64,000 nucleotides of DNA from Rhytidiadelphus loreus (GCA_947034895.1 OX344763.1:76899093-76963092), one strand, 5' to 3'. Numbered from the stretch's first letter, positions 1 through 12,017 are shown. Numbers and translations: made by a program. The notes: a model not told the origin generated them from the sequence alone.

Positions 1-665
1 TTCAGGGTTTCCCGGATCTGTGAACTGTGTGTTTGTCTAGGGAAGGGGTTTTAGTGTGTGCAGGAAGTTGTGCGGAGTCCGGCGTTGGTGGTGTGGGTGC
101 GAGTCCGGAAGGCCAGGGAGGGTTCCGTGCAGAGATAAGCAACCGTCTGTGGAAAACCCCCGCTCACCCGGAAAGTTCCGCCAGTTTGCAAACACAAGTT
201 GGAGTTCTAGTACCGGACCCCGTCTCAGTTTCCGGGTAAGTCCTGTATCTGTCGTTGTAGCAAGGGGTGTCGGGTTGTATTCTGAGTGACCTGCTTCTGG
301 AGAAATCCGAAGTTGTGAGGGTCAGCCAGTCTGTTCCTTGTTTGTGACGGAAAGTTCTTTGGGTACGTGTCATTAGGAAGTTAGAGTTTGTGAGATACAA
401 GGAGTGGTGTTGTCCTTATCCCTCCTAAAAAGTCAGTAAGGACCCTCTGAGGGTAAAACAGAGGTATCAAAAACCGTGTGTTGAGTTACGGATCTGGTGA
501 CGGAAATGATCCGGATCCGGTAGAGAGTCCGGGAAGTAATAGAATCCGGGTGGGGAGTGATATTTTGAAGTAATCACATTAACCGGATAAATAAGGAATT
601 TAGAACACCCTCTGGGGTTCCCTGGGACAATATTCCGTGTCATCTTGCCACGTTATTGTAGTAAA
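1..665 (+). mobile_element. Retroelement 3' terminal fragment
   Basis: This GC-richer, CCGGA-rich stretch is homologous, on the opposite strand, to the end of the retroelement at 56,575-60,310. Shared landmarks are GACCCTCTGAGGGTAAAACA near 441 and TTCCCTGGGACAAT followed by GTGTCATCTT near 619-650. Similarity fades after TAAAG near 665, which I take as the element end. No coding region is visible, and the rest of the element lies before the window. It is probably a terminal repeat or 3' untranslated part of a non-autonomous element. The exact class is uncertain because only one end is present. Confidence 0.6.
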
Positions 666-876
666 GAGCGCTTACTACAGTGCTACGCGTACTACAGTTA
701 GCGCCAATCAACTGCTTGAACTGACTTTTACATCACCTCAGCAACTAACTAGGGTCATTTGTCACCCAAGTAGACTCCCAAGGAGCTCAAAGTGAATTGA
801 AGTCCAAGATGATGAGGCCAAGATGACAAATGTAAAGAAGTCAATCCGACAAGGTTGGCTTTATAGCCTGGGAGTG

Positions 877-1015
877 TAGGGGCGCGGACCTCTTCTACAG
901 GGGCGGGGACGTCAGGGAAGGGCAATTTTAGTACTCGGGGCGCGGACGTCACACAAATCCAACGCATCCACACCCCGGCGCGATGCATTCCCGGACAGCA
1001 GGGCGCGGAGGTCCT
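877..1015 (+). repeat. GC-rich motif array, GGGCGCGGACGTC type
   Basis: At least four spaced copies of a GGGCGCGGACGTC-like word stand out from AT-rich DNA. The layout resembles the GGGCGACTTCGGGT arrays of the giant hAT element, but the core word differs. A matching array in the opposite orientation lies at 2,096-2,262. Confidence 0.7.
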
Positions 1016-1047
1016 ACGATAGACTTTGGTATGAATTTAGTTGTGGG

Positions 1048-1178
1048 ATTCTTCCTTCCCATAGAGAGAGGAGAACCAATTAATGTAGTCAGCCCTTAAT
1101 TTGAGCACGGGGAATATCTTCAAGTCAATGGCTGCATTAAGAGGTCCAACTACTTTTTGAATTCAATGACAACGTATT
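1048..1178 (+). repeat. Direct repeat copy 1 (partner 2,328-2,460)
   Basis: About 130 bp beginning GGGATTCTTCCTTCCCAT and containing AACCAATTAATGTAGTCAGC is repeated with few changes at 2,328-2,460. Each copy lies next to one of the GC-rich arrays. It is non-coding as far as can be seen. Confidence 0.8.
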
Positions 1179-1655
1179 AAAGCATGTCACTCTCTTCTTG
1201 AGGCCAAACTTCAAGTTCTTGCCTTCATCAAGCACTTGAGAAGTAGGACCCATGTAAAGTTGGAACCCCAAAAAAAAATAGAAAATGAAATTGAACTTCC
1301 AAACAAGAAAGACTAAATTAGTGTAACTAAAATCCCAAAGGATTTCGAGTCCTAATGAAAGTCAAGGTACATAATTGTTTAAATTCAAGTTCAAAGTTTA
1401 TATTTCATTCTTATTAAGAAAAGGTATTTGTGATTTTGGATTTGAAGTTTACAACTCAAACTATTACCAACGTATACTTCTCAAGCTTTTGGTTTAAGTC
1501 TTCATTTTTTAAATACAAAGCTACAAGGTTTCGGATTTAAATCAAATACAAATCATAATGCTTTAGAATATGTTTGAAGGGGTTTTTTCCGTGAAAAAAG
1601 GGTACAAGGATTTAGGGCTTAAAGACATTAACCAAAATTTCTTGTAATGGGTAAA

Positions 1656-1980
1656 ATAGGAGGGGTGGGTATTGAAATGAAATACAAGTTAAGTGATTTT
1701 TTAATTCAAGGGCACCGGTTCATTTCATAATTTTGGGTATGGGGATAGCAAAGCGGTTTGGGTCTTTGAGAATGAAATGAAGCAAAATTGTTTATGATTT
1801 CAAATATTCAATCATTAGACTCCACCCTTTAATTTGTGTAATGGGATCCTAGAGCTCTAAACTCTAAAGTAAGTCTAGGACTTAGGAGGGGTGGGTATTG
1901 AAATGAAATACTAGTTAAGTGATTTTTTAATTCAAGGGCAACAGTTCATTTCATTATTTTGGGTATGGGGATAGCAAACC
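1656..1980 (+). repeat. Direct duplication of about 97 bp
   Basis: A segment beginning AGGAGGGGTGGGTATTGAAA occurs at 1,656-1,752 and again at 1,886-1,980 with only a few substitutions. Single-copy sequence separates the copies. No ORF of note is present. Confidence 0.8.
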
Positions 1981-2095
1981 GTTGGAGGGAGTTCAAAATT
2001 GGCTTGGAGGGAGTTCAAATTTGGCTTGGAGAGAGTTCAAGGAGGGAGTTCAAGGAGGGAGTTGAAGACTGGGTTCAAAATTGGAATTGTAAGTG

Positions 2096-2262
2096 GACGT
2101 CCGCGCCCTAGCAGGACGTCCCCGCCTTGTCAGGACGTCCGTGCCCTGGCGTCCCCGCCTTGACATCATGTCCTCGTTGTGACGTCCCCGCCCTGACGGG
2201 ACGTCCCCGCCCTGACGGGACGTCCCCGCCTTGATGTCCACACGTCCGCGCCCTAACCCTCG
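2096..2262 (-). repeat. GC-rich motif array, reverse orientation
   Basis: Seven or more copies of GGACGTCC(C/G)CGCC are packed in 165 bp. This is the reverse complement of the word at 877-1,015. Short ORFs read through it on the minus strand, but they are products of repeat periodicity, not genes. With the first array it makes an inverted pair about 1.2 kb apart, like the subterminal arrays of a DNA transposon. Confidence 0.75.
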
Positions 2263-2327
2263 GATGCAAGAACTCTCTCCACCAACGACGGGGGGGAATG
2301 GAATTGACCTTGAGATTTGAAATTAGC

Positions 2328-2460
2328 ATAGGATTCTTCCTTCCCATGGAGAGAGGGAAAGTGGAAAACCAATTAATGTAGTCAGCCATTAATTTGAGCT
2401 CGGGGAATTTCTTGAAGTCAATGGCTGTATTAAGAGGTCCAACTACTTTTTGAGTTGAAA
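2328..2460 (+). repeat. Direct repeat copy 2 (partner 1,048-1,178)
   Basis: This is the second copy of the 130-bp segment described at 1,048-1,178. It follows directly on the reverse GC-rich array. Confidence 0.8.
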
Positions 2461-2469
2461 GAGAATTCA

Positions 2470-3500
2470 TGGAAAGATGTGTCTCCTTTCATGTATCGCC
2501 CTTGGTCTTCTTCGCTTCTCCAAGGACTTGAGAAATAGTCCCCACACCCCAAAAATGGAATTTCTAGAGAATTAAAACTAACTTGCACACTTTCAAGAAA
2601 ACAAATATAATAAGATGCTAGAAGTTTTAGGATTTGTAACGGTAAACAAGGTACTCGTTTTTGAAAATTCAAGTTGAAGACTTAAAGGATGAATGTTATA
2701 GTTCTCCAAAATAGAAGCTAAAAGGGTTTGGAATCCCCAAAAAAAGGGTTTTAGAAATGTTTCGACGAAATTTAAGAGAATTTGAGCAAGTATGGAAATT
2801 TGGGATATTCAATGATAACAATTTAAGAAAATTTGAGCAAGTATGGAATGTATTTGAATTTTTTTATAGAAGCATACAAAAAAGAATCCTACTATATTTA
2901 GGATAGTAGGATGTGTGTAATTAATTATAACAAATATTGACTGTTCAAATTTTAGCTTATAAGAATTTTGGATGATGAATGGTGGAGGCAGAAAATGGTG
3001 GTTATTCTATGAATTCATTCTTCATGGCAAGTTGGCTAAATGAGTACATGCTTCAAAATTTTTAGAACAAAACAACTTTCCCAAAACAATTCCACCCTAC
3101 ATTCTTAATTTAAACTTTACACTTTACAGGCTTACAACACAAATTATGGATTACTCTAATATATATTTTGTAATTCATATAATTTTATTTCCACCTTTAC
3201 CTTTAAGAAATCAGAATAATTTTACTTTTATTCCTAAATTATTGTAAAAACAAAAAATAAGAAGAAAAATTAATTTTGTACTAGCAAAATGTATATAAAT
3301 TTTGTATATCAATTACATAAAAGGATTCATTTGGTTTCAACTTCAAGTTCAGGACGTCAAGATGGAATTCGACTTCAAGTTGTTTCACTTATTTGATACT
3401 TTGATGTGGCTTTCTTTTGTGTGAAAAATAAAATAAGCAATTGGATTTTTTTTTGGTTCACCTTCATTACTACTTGCACCTCCCCCCAAAATTTCAAATT
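2470..3500. other. AT-rich spacer without recognised features
   Basis: AT-rich DNA with short homopolymer runs. I see no convincing ORF, RNA gene or repeat in this stretch. Confidence 0.5.
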
Positions 3501-4262
3501 AACCCCTAAAGTCCCATTGTCCCCTGAGGGGACACTTTAGAATTCGGGTAGGTTTCTATGGGCTGAAATTTTATCCTAATTTTGCAAAACTTTTTTTGAA
3601 GATAGAAAATGTAATAAGCTTTGTGAGAATATAATTTTTATTTCAATCGGTGCCCGGAAGCCAAAGTTATACCACAAGATGCCTAGAACTGAATTCGGCG
3701 GGCAACAAAAGAAATTGAATCTTTAGAATGCAATTTTCAGATTTTTGGTTTTTTAAAAGGTTATGACTGTTTGCTTGCTAGAACAATCTCACCATTGGGA
3801 TTATTGTATTTCAATCCCATCTAAGAGCTATTAATTGTTTAGTTTTTCTTTCAATTTTGAACATGCTTCTACAGTTTACACTTCTACTTGACAATTTCTT
3901 GAAGTATGAAAATGAATTTGTTATTTTTTGAATTTTTTTTCATAGACTCCCAACTCAATTCTTCAACACAATAAATTTTTAATTCAAATTCCATAGTACA
4001 CATTTTTTCTACAAATAGCAATAAAAGTCATCTAAAATTGCAGTTTAGTGTTGAAGAAAACTTGTTTTTTAAACTTTGAATGCTCATATAGTCATATCTC
4101 TCAATTTGTACGGTCAAACTTCATGAAATTTTAACCACATAATTTCAAGCAAGTAAATTTCAAGATCCTACGATTCAGTTTCAAAAATAGAATTTTGTTG
4201 GAATCTTGGACAATGTAGTAGAAATGGCAGTTTTTATTGTTTTTAGATAGAAAAAATGGCAT
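3501..4262 (+). repeat. 3'-flank module, copy 1
   Basis: This block starts AACCCCTAAAGTCCCATTGT and is homologous over about 760 bp to 15,874-16,800. A shorter homology exists, inverted, at 32,165-32,504. Shared landmarks include a GTCCCC...GGGGAC-like stretch, TATAATTTTTATTTCAAT and CCGGAAGC. In each case it lies 0.8-1.4 kb beyond the 3' end of a gene of the coiled-coil/RING family, so it seems to travel with those genes. Its function is unknown. Confidence 0.7.
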
Positions 4263-4955
4263 TAGGGGGGTGATTGAATTGTTTTCCTCTTTTTCCTCAT
4301 ATATGATTATATGCTGATTTTCTGCAATAGAAAGTTAGAAATGATAACAATTAGAAACATTCGCGAACAAAATTGCAATTTCTGTAAATGATATAGAATT
4401 CAAAGTTTTAAGCAGTAAAAATACCTGATTGTTATTCAAGCTAAAATAAGAAATTTTACCATTTTTGGATGGATCAAGTCATTCAAAGGTTAATGTATCC
4501 CTTCATACATTAACATTAATATATTTGTAACAAAATATACATTAATGTTAAATTGTTAATATCTTTTTATACACACACAATAATATTAATACATATATAT
4601 TTACATGAATATATACCTTCATACACTCAAAATCTGAAATGCACTTATTCTTAGGCCATGAGTACATTATTATATCCACATATCACACATGCCATATCAT
4701 GCAAAGGAATTCAACAATTGAATATATGTATTTCATATGCATCATGTAGTACAAAAATTGAAAAGTATACAATACTTTTTCCACGATAAAATATGCATAT
4801 CCACAAGTCTTTGTCTAATACTGTTTGTAGTACCGAACTACCAAAGTAGCAATTCTATAAGCCTCGGTAATGATAAGTGCCAAAGTCTATAACTGTATAT
4901 GCAAAACATGCTTTGCTAATTAGTAATTACTAGTTTAGCACACTAAAAAATGCAC

Positions 4956-5900
4956 TCAGTCAATGTTCATTGGACTGTTTGCAGTGCCACTAGGTCCAGC
5001 CTCGTCGTCGTGTGCGCTGCGTTGCATTGGAAAATCTTCGTTGGAGCCTAGTTGAAGTCTACGAACCGCAGACCGAGTTCTCCTCACTGGTCCGTCTTCT
5101 TCTAGAATGGCCCTCATGATTTGTGATTGCTTGAGACTCTCCAGAGCTTGGCGTGTATCCGGGCTATGCTGTTCAAGCAAAAAATCCAGTCCTTCGTTTC
5201 TGAAAGTTTCCCTCCACTCAGATTCCGATAATTGAGCAAGCTCCGCGGGGTCGGGCATGTCAGGGTCCTCCCCAATACGAACCCCATTGTCATCGGTGAC
5301 TCGAACTCCATCAACGCCCCACAACCATCGCCGAGGGTGAGGTCCAAATTGAAACTTGAGTCCAACCTCGTCCCAATGTCCATTGAAGCATTGAAAGAAA
5401 AAATTCCGCCGTCCTTGGCTATGCTTGTCTTTCATCGGAATCAAATGGTGGCAGACTTGGACAATTTGATCGGGGTCAATCTCCCAACCACATTCAGCAG
5501 CGACCTGTGTCTTGTCCAACGATGTCATTTGTAATTTCCAACTCCACACCAAATTTGTTCCCCACATTCTACGGTGATCTGGGGCATTCGTGGCATTGTA
5601 TTCCCAATGTGGTGGCATGTATGGGACCAAGCCAAACAACTCGTACAAGCGCTCGTGGAAGGGAGCCTTGCACATTGCGCACCGACAATGGACAATCATG
5701 AAACTGATGAGGCAAAATGGGTGGTATACATGGTTGCATGTGCCCAACTGCATTCCACCTTCAGGGCCAAATGGATTCATACAAATGGGACATGTGGTCT
5801 CGTCGTGCACAAAACTTGAAGGATTTGGCCACTCCAACAACGGGTTGCCTTTGTAGTCGACCTTCGACTCAAAATGCGAAACAAGTTGTGCAAGTTGCAA
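4956..5900 (-). pseudogene. RING-H2 domain protein, N-terminally truncated
   Basis: The 314 readable residues contain a RING-H2 finger with C37, C40, C55, H57, H60, C63, C74 and C77, the C3H2C3 pattern typical of E3 ubiquitin ligases. A tryptophan-rich block follows (WSWKLQ, FFFQCFNGHW, FGPHPRRWLWG), shared with the C-terminal half of the cargo gene at 12,836-15,316. The frame opens with TTG, not ATG. The region equivalent to the long N-terminal part of the relative is missing, because the sequence runs into the 175-bp satellite at 5,878. The reading frame itself has no internal stop, ending in TGA. I call it a 5'-truncated gene copy. Expression from an upstream exon cannot be excluded. Confidence 0.7.
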
Positions 5901-6965
5901 TTATTCATTAATTCAAGGATTCAAAAAAATTGCAATTAGTGGTCACTTTGAATGACCACTAAACGTGAAAGTAAAATTTGCGGTATGAACTTAGCCCTGT
6001 ACATTAATATCTCTGAAAATGTAATCTCATTAAATTCATGTAAAAAAAATGGGAAACAAGTTGTGCAAGTTGCAATTATTCATTAATTCAAGGATTCAAA
6101 AAATTTTGCAATTGGTGGTCACTTTGAATGACCACCAATCGTGAAAGTAAAATTTGGGGTATGAATTTAGCCCTGTACTTTAATGTTTTTCAAAAATGAA
6201 ATCTCATGAAATTCACGTAAGAAAAATAGGAAACAAGTTGTGCAAGTTGCAATTATTCATTAATTCAAGGATTCAAAAAAATTGGCAATTGATGGTCATT
6301 TTCAATGACATTGTACGTGATAGTAAAATTTGCGGTATAAACTTAGCCTTGTACTTTAATGTCTCAGAAAATGTAATCTCATTAAATTCACGTAAAAAAA
6401 ATGGGAAACAAGTTGTGCAAGTTGCAATTATTCATTAATTCAAGGATTCAAATTTTTTTGCAATTGATGGTCATTGTGAATGACCTTCTATGTGAAAATA
6501 AAATTTGCGATATGAATTTAGCCCTATACTTTAATGTCTCAGAAAATGTAATCTCATTAAATTCACGTAAAATAAAATGTGAAACAAGTTGTGCAAGTTG
6601 CAATTATTCATTAATAGAAGGATTCAAATTTTTTTGCAATTGATGGTCATTGTGAATGACCTTCTACATGAAAGTAGAATTTGCGGTATGAACTTAGCCA
6701 TGTAATTTTATGTCTAAAAAAATGTAATCTCATTAAATTCACATAAAAAAAATGAGAAACAAGTTGTGCAAGTTGCAATTATTCATGAAATCAAGGATTT
6801 AAAAAAATTTGCAATTGATGGTCATTTTGAATGACCTTGTACGTGAAATTAAAATTTGCGGTATGAACCTAGCCCTGTACTTTAATGTCTCAAAAAATGT
6901 AATCTCATTAAATTCACATAAAAAAAATGGGAAACAAGTTGTGCAAGTTGCAATTATTCATTAAT
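5878..6965 (+). repeat. 175-bp satellite, tandem array
   Basis: Units beginning GAAACAAGTTGTGCAAGTTG start at 5,878, 6,053, 6,230, 6,405, 6,581, 6,756 and 6,931, a spacing of 175-177 bp. There are six full units and one partial. Each contains a short inverted repeat around GTGGTCACTTTGAATGACCA, decayed in later units. The array begins inside the 5' end of the RING-gene fragment. The same satellite occurs in inverse orientation at 43,825-44,838. Confidence 0.95.
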
Positions 6966-7289
6966 TAACACTATATTCATTAAAATGAGAGTTTTCTAGG
7001 GAAATGAGAGTCTTAGCAATCATAGAAATTCTAAACTTATACGATAATTTCTCTTGTGAAAATAGAAATGCAATGGAGTGACATACAAAACACGTAAATG
7101 ACAGCAAAAATCACAATGACTTGTAAAGAATTCAGAAATATTAACGCATATCATGTATAAAAGAAGAAGAGTACCACAACAAAGACTAAGAATGATATAT
7201 ATACGACATATTGTGGACAAGGTTCATGTACATACTTGTATACAATATATATCCAAGACTATCTATCGGGATTCTACTACAGTCATCTA

Positions 7290-9254
7290 TCAACAATTCG
7301 AAATAGCCCTCAATTTCTCCATGGCCTTTCGAATCTCAGGTCCTTGACTATAAGATTTGTTAGATCCTCCCTTTTGGCGGAATTGCTCCTTCCGCTGCAC
7401 TTGCAAAGACCTCCGCTCCCAAGAATCCCAACTCCGACTAGAGCTCTGACTAGTACATGATCGTCCATCATGTCTTCTTCTGAACCTCTTCATGTGAGAC
7501 GGTCCACTGTGACGAGGGAGCATGGGTGGAATAACTTAGACCTTCAGAATATCTTGACATGCATGAGAGGGAACCTGTAGATTCAACTCCGGCATAGACA
7601 TTAGATAGTTGGCGTCTTCGTAGAGTTTTCTCTGTGTCAATTTGCCTGATGCAGACGTCGACTTAGGTGACCCATTATGGTCGTTAGAGCACAACGGCAA
7701 TGTTGAACAAGACACCGGCAAGCGCGGCCTTCAATCAAGAGGACTATCCACGACCTGGTCTTCAATGGGCACCACAGAAAAGTCCATAGACGAGTTGACA
7801 GTGGGAGCAGAGCACAAAAAGTTTCCGGTACTAAGGATGACATATTGGCCGTAGTCCAAAATAGAGTCGGCTGACACATGGCATTGGAGGTGACCATGTG
7901 ATGCGGGGGACGTGGACGTGCTAGCTGTCTGGATTGCAATAAGTGTAAATTAGTAAATCCACATTCCACCCATTCGTAGAGGAATAATGAGGTACAATGA
8001 GTGCGAAAAGATACGTCAAGGTACAACAATGAATCACACATCAGCTCGACCCGATTTGAACTACATATCTCTAAGCTTAGCACTAACTAACACTAGCCGA
8101 CCCACGAACTACTTCCAGGAGCCTGTCATACTCCCGCCGCCCCCTTTCATCGCAGAGCATTCTACGCCCAATTCTCCTTGGGCCGTTTGACCGAAAAGAC
8201 CTTAGCCCCTCGCTGCGGTTCACATGCAATTGTTTGAACCAAGGTAATAGTACATTCATGAGAAATGAGTCCTTGTCCCCATTTCCCCGATTTGACCATG
8301 AATCCGGAAGTATTACATTCTGAGGTTTGTTCATGATGTGCTTTCGGGGGCTATCGTCCACTATAATGGTATTCTCGCAAGTAAACCACCCTCGGAACCC
8401 CGAGAGGAGCAAATCCATATTCTTAAGGAACAAATCCTTTTGAGTCCCCGGTTCCTTATAAGACGTCAATCTTCCGGTCCTATCCCTAACCTTAACAGTT
8501 TTGTAGGAGTCCTATCCCAAAATATGAATGGGCATTACTCCGTCACGGAATAGGTACTTGGAAACCTCATCAGTAGTGGATTTCTTCATGGAGCTCCACA
8601 CTGAAACAAACGCAATCTTCTCTAACTCAATTAGGAACATAGAGCAATTGGGCCGGACGTACACCGCCTTCGGCCCCACAATCGCGGCAACAATCGCAGA
8701 ATGCGGCTCAGAGTACTGGTTGAATTGTGCCACCAGCCCCTTGGACTTCCAATCTTCGGCTACACATAGAATCCCATTAAGGTCCAAGATGACGTTGACC
8801 CATTTCTTCACCACCCCGGACCTCAATGGACGATGGATGGTCTCAGAGGTTTCCTTAAGAGCTACTTTAGGATCGCATTCTTGCTAAGAAGTGGACGAAT
8901 TGTGGAGCCAGTTACAATCAGGATATTGGTTTCCTACGTACACGAGAAACAAATCATAGAAGTCATCAAAGGCGATCGACAACATAACGCGATGACAAAA
9001 TATCCTAGAGTAGATAAAATCGTAGGAGGTTATCGTACCTTCCTCTCTGAGGAACCCGAAGAGTGATGCACATCTACAAGTCTAGCAGGTGTATTATCCA
9101 AATCATAGGTTTGGACGATAAGTTCATTGGAGCAGTTAGTGGGTGCTGAGATGTCATTGATGTTCAACAGATCCGGAGGGGCTTGCATGCTAGACTGAAT
9201 GCAGGAAGATTCACAATAAGCAGTCACATTTGGAAGATTCAGAGGGCCTGCCAT
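7290..9254 (-). pseudogene. Decayed FCP1/NIF-like phosphatase gene
   Basis: Minus-strand pieces join into one protein-like reading. An N-terminal segment (9,254-9,030) is followed by a likely intron. An exon opening near 8,885 then encodes a phosphatase-like domain with DLNGILC (about 8,770), VRPNCSMFLIELEKIAFVSVWSS, and, after an in-frame TAG at 8,512-8,514, IIVDDSPRKHIMN and a downstream LLPWFKQL. These match the NLI-interacting-factor (FCP1 homology) domain of plant proteins that act on phosphoserine. The usual DxDGT motif is DLNG here, so the second aspartate is missing, which questions activity. The C-terminal RS-rich part (7,850-7,290) is broken by a TGA near 7,728 and a TAA near 7,535. 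A PAL palindrome lies upstream at 9,441. It is probably a captured host gene now decayed. Confidence 0.6.
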
Positions 9255-9440
9255 TGAACATAGAGTACATAACGGTCTGTGAGAAAATCATATATTATAT
9301 GCTCTCAAAGGAGTTTTAGGATACAAAACTGAGATCAAAACATCTGAACACTAGGTCCTACACCCCTTGGGTATGGTGATTCGTCAAAAATGAATGCTAT
9401 ATCTACAAAACTCTACACCTGCCGCACAACCATTCAAATT

Positions 9441-9455
9441 AGCTCAATTCGAGCT
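9441..9455. promoter_or_regulatory. PAL palindrome upstream of the phosphatase-like gene
   Basis: AGCTCAATTCGAGCT is a one-mismatch copy of the palindrome TCAGCTCGANTCGAGCTGA. It lies about 190 bp upstream of the first minus-strand codon of the phosphatase-like gene. A regulatory role is inferred from position only. Confidence 0.5.
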
Positions 9456-9769
9456 GAAACTACAAAACAATGAACGGGTGATCATTGGGCACAACCTATT
9501 GGTGGATCATCGGCGGGTTGCACACCACTTCCGACTTCCACGTTGGAAGCATCCACGGTTAGGTTGTGCCCAACTACGGCAACTTTCGCTGCGGAGGATG
9601 ACGGCACCTCCAATCCACCTACGGGCTCATCTAGGGATGGATCTTCTGCAAGAGGAAGAGGTGGTGAATGCGGGGCATCGGCAGGCAGCGGTGGAGACTA
9701 TCTCAGCGGCTCCGGATGACTTGATGCACCACTGACGTTGGATGTAGTTTGTTGTCCCTCAAGCAACAA

Positions 9770-10426
9770 CTACGTTGACGATTCAGGTGGCGCAATTGAA
9801 GCAATCGGCGGAACCACATTCCTATCCAATAGGGTTTGGAAGAAGTCCCTATTCTGTTGTGACTCCCTCTGCATCCACGCTTGAGTGCTCTTATGCATCT
9901 CCATGTTCAATTGACGCTCTTCGGCTTGTTCGGCTCGCAATGTCGCTAGAGTGAGCTCTATTTGTTTCTGTAACACCTCGTTCTGCTCCTGCATTCTCTT
10001 GATCGCCTCTGAATTTCTCTAATTCATATCAGCCATCTACTTCATGACGTTGGCGATGGTATCACGTTTCCTCTTCCTCTATGGCCCCCTAGATGGTGTC
10101 TGTGATGTCGAAGGTAGCATCAAGGAATGAGAGGATCCAGGGACATCTCCGAGCATGCGACTTGTAGGTGTTGGCATATCATCCAACCGTTCCACCTCCA
10201 TTACATTGAGGTCCTCTCCATCGTCTGCATCATCACCGTCATCCGAGGATAACTCTTCTACATTGTCGACTAACGGAGCAAGCAGCCTCCTTAGCTGAGT
10301 GTAAGGCGACTCCTGACTAGACCACAGTATACACCGTAATGATGAAGGGGTCTGTGATCCAAGAGGAATGGTGGGTGCTTTTACACGATACCCGCTTTCC
10401 AAGAAATCTGCATTGTCTAAAGTCAA
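9770..10426 (-). pseudogene. Coiled-coil, acidic transposon-type protein, three in-frame TAGs
   Basis: One frame runs from 10,426 to 9,770. It has an acidic patch (SSDDGDDADDGEDLN), a basic RKRKRD stretch, and a glutamine/glutamate-rich coiled coil (MQEQNEVLQKQIELTLATLR). It is interrupted by three TAG codons (10,079-10,081, then near 10,036 and 10,021), each where glutamine would fit the helix. This arrangement, a basic cluster before a terminal coil, resembles DNA-binding accessory proteins of plant DNA transposons, but I cannot name the family. No Myb or SANT helix is clearly visible. A PAL palindrome lies 126 bp upstream of the first codon. Confidence 0.5.
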
Positions 10427-10551
10427 TCCCTTGGTATAGATGTCAGACCACTAGGATGCGAGTTCGGATGGACCAGATGCGTAAACATCGACCGAGCTCA
10501 TCTGCACGCACAAATTCAGATTGTCAGACTACATGAAGACCCACCTACCAA

Positions 10552-10572
10552 ATCAGCTCGAATCGAGCTGAT
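10552..10572. promoter_or_regulatory. PAL palindrome upstream of the coiled-coil gene
   Basis: A perfect copy of TCAGCTCGAATCGAGCTGA, extended by one A-T pair on each side. It is placed between the 3' end of the INGQHS gene and the 5' end of the coiled-coil gene. Confidence 0.6.
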
Positions 10573-10642
10573 CATACATATGAGCATAACGTCTAATCAA
10601 TTGCAGAATAATAAGGGGTGAAACCTCAATTTCACAGCTCGT

Positions 10643-11992
10643 TCATACCAATGTTGCGCATGCAAATTTGCCTCCCACGAATCCTGAGAATACGGACATG
10701 CTTGGATTGTTGAAGTTTTTTATGAGCCATAGATAAAATTCCATGCGTAATTCCGTGTTGTAAATACGGTATTCAAGCTCGCTGTATGCTTTTGCCTTCA
10801 TGTAACCAGTAGTATTAAGGCACTCAAATTCTTCAGGAATTTTGACAAGATTCGTGTTGTTGGCGCATTGTAAAAACATGAGCAATACTTTCTTAGGCGT
10901 CTTCGATGCTGGAAGATCGCATAATCGTTCGATCTTACCTACGTTGTACAATGAAAAATCAGCAGTATACGAGCTTAGCACCTCATTCGATTCCACGAAT
11001 TTCAGTACTTGAGCTTGCTCTTTTTCATCTGCGCAGATGAAGAGCCACGACGGAACTTTGTCAAGTGATGGTTGCTTAGCCTTGCACAGGGATGCAATGA
11101 CTTCGACAAAGAATGGACTATCAACAATTGACTTGTCCTTCTTTTCAATCCCCGGCAAGTTCCGAAAATCAATCACACCAAGCTCCATTCTCGTCGGAGT
11201 ATCCGACACCCATGCATACTTCATCCATTTGGAATGAGTATTCTTGTTGGTGTCGTACGTTCGGTAGTATCCCGCCACTGTAGACTTCACGAAGTTTTTC
11301 CTGTGCTCCAGGAAGGCCTTGAAGAACTCATATGCCTGCTCCGAGAGTTCTGCACATCTCTTGTTCTTTGATCTCACTTGCTTTGCCTGAGCAAAGTACG
11401 CCTCTCCAGGCCAATCGAGAAGAACATCCATGGTTGCCTTTGTTACGCACCAATCCTTCTTGAACGCCTTCCAATTCTCAATTATAATCTCATTCCTGGA
11501 GTTCAGGAGACCAAGCTCAGGGTTGATTGTATGCAATTCCTTTTTAACCAAATGCTTTCATTTACGTCGCTCAACGCACTCTTTCGTTGTATAGCAACTA
11601 TCAAGGACCAATGAGATCACCTTGATAGTCACTTTCGGATAAAAATGAGTGCGTTTCCCGCCCGATTGATTAAGAATGTGCATTGCAAGTTTCCTGAGTT
11701 CATCGTAACTCAAATTGCCAAGAAACTTGAATACTTCTCTTGTCAGCATACAGTTTTTTGGATTCCAGTCTGTCCTGGCATTGAACTTCTTCTCAGTGTC
11801 CGCATTGATGAGCTCTCTGTGCGCAACATTTGTAATAACATCACTCCATACTTTATAAACTTCTTCTGGAGTTGTTATCAACTTCAACTCATTTGTAAGT
11901 TTTAGCTTCTCCTCTTTGTCCTTCTTGGACATCTTCAAGCTCTTATTTACATCTATCATCGAGAACCGAGCATACACAGCCTTCTCGAACTC
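10643..11992 (-). pseudogene. INGQHS-motif protein, C-terminal exon(s)
   Basis: The frame opens at a splice acceptor (TTGTAG, 11,993-11,998 on the minus strand) and reads EFEKAVYARFSMIDVNKSLK. It is lysine-rich and continues to a stop at 10,643. One TGA (11,558-11,560) interrupts it in frame, and the sequence after the TGA carries on in the same frame. The N-terminal part of this gene lies at 37,500-39,364 and was separated by the 25.4-kb hAT insertion. Function is unknown. The N-terminal part carries a motif like those of ParB/DGQHR-type proteins. The gene seems to belong to the PAL mobile element. Confidence 0.65.
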
Positions 11993-11998
11993 CTACAA

Positions 11999-12006
11999 TC
12001 AGTAAA
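11999..12006 (+). repeat. Target site duplication, left copy
   Basis: TCAGTAAA directly abuts the left TIR and is repeated exactly after the right TIR at 37,454-37,461. Eight base pairs is the length expected for hAT insertions. Confidence 0.95.
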
Positions 12007-12017
12007 CAGGGTTGTCT
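12007..12017 (+). repeat. hAT terminal inverted repeat, left
   Basis: CAGGGTTGTCT is identical to the reverse complement of 37,443-37,453. Tandem TCGACAAC words follow directly and also occur near the right end, in direct orientation. Confidence 0.95.

Noticed and set aside
5878..6965. CRISPR-like array
   Set aside because: Unit length of 175 bp without distinct spacers, in a eukaryotic genome; this is a satellite.
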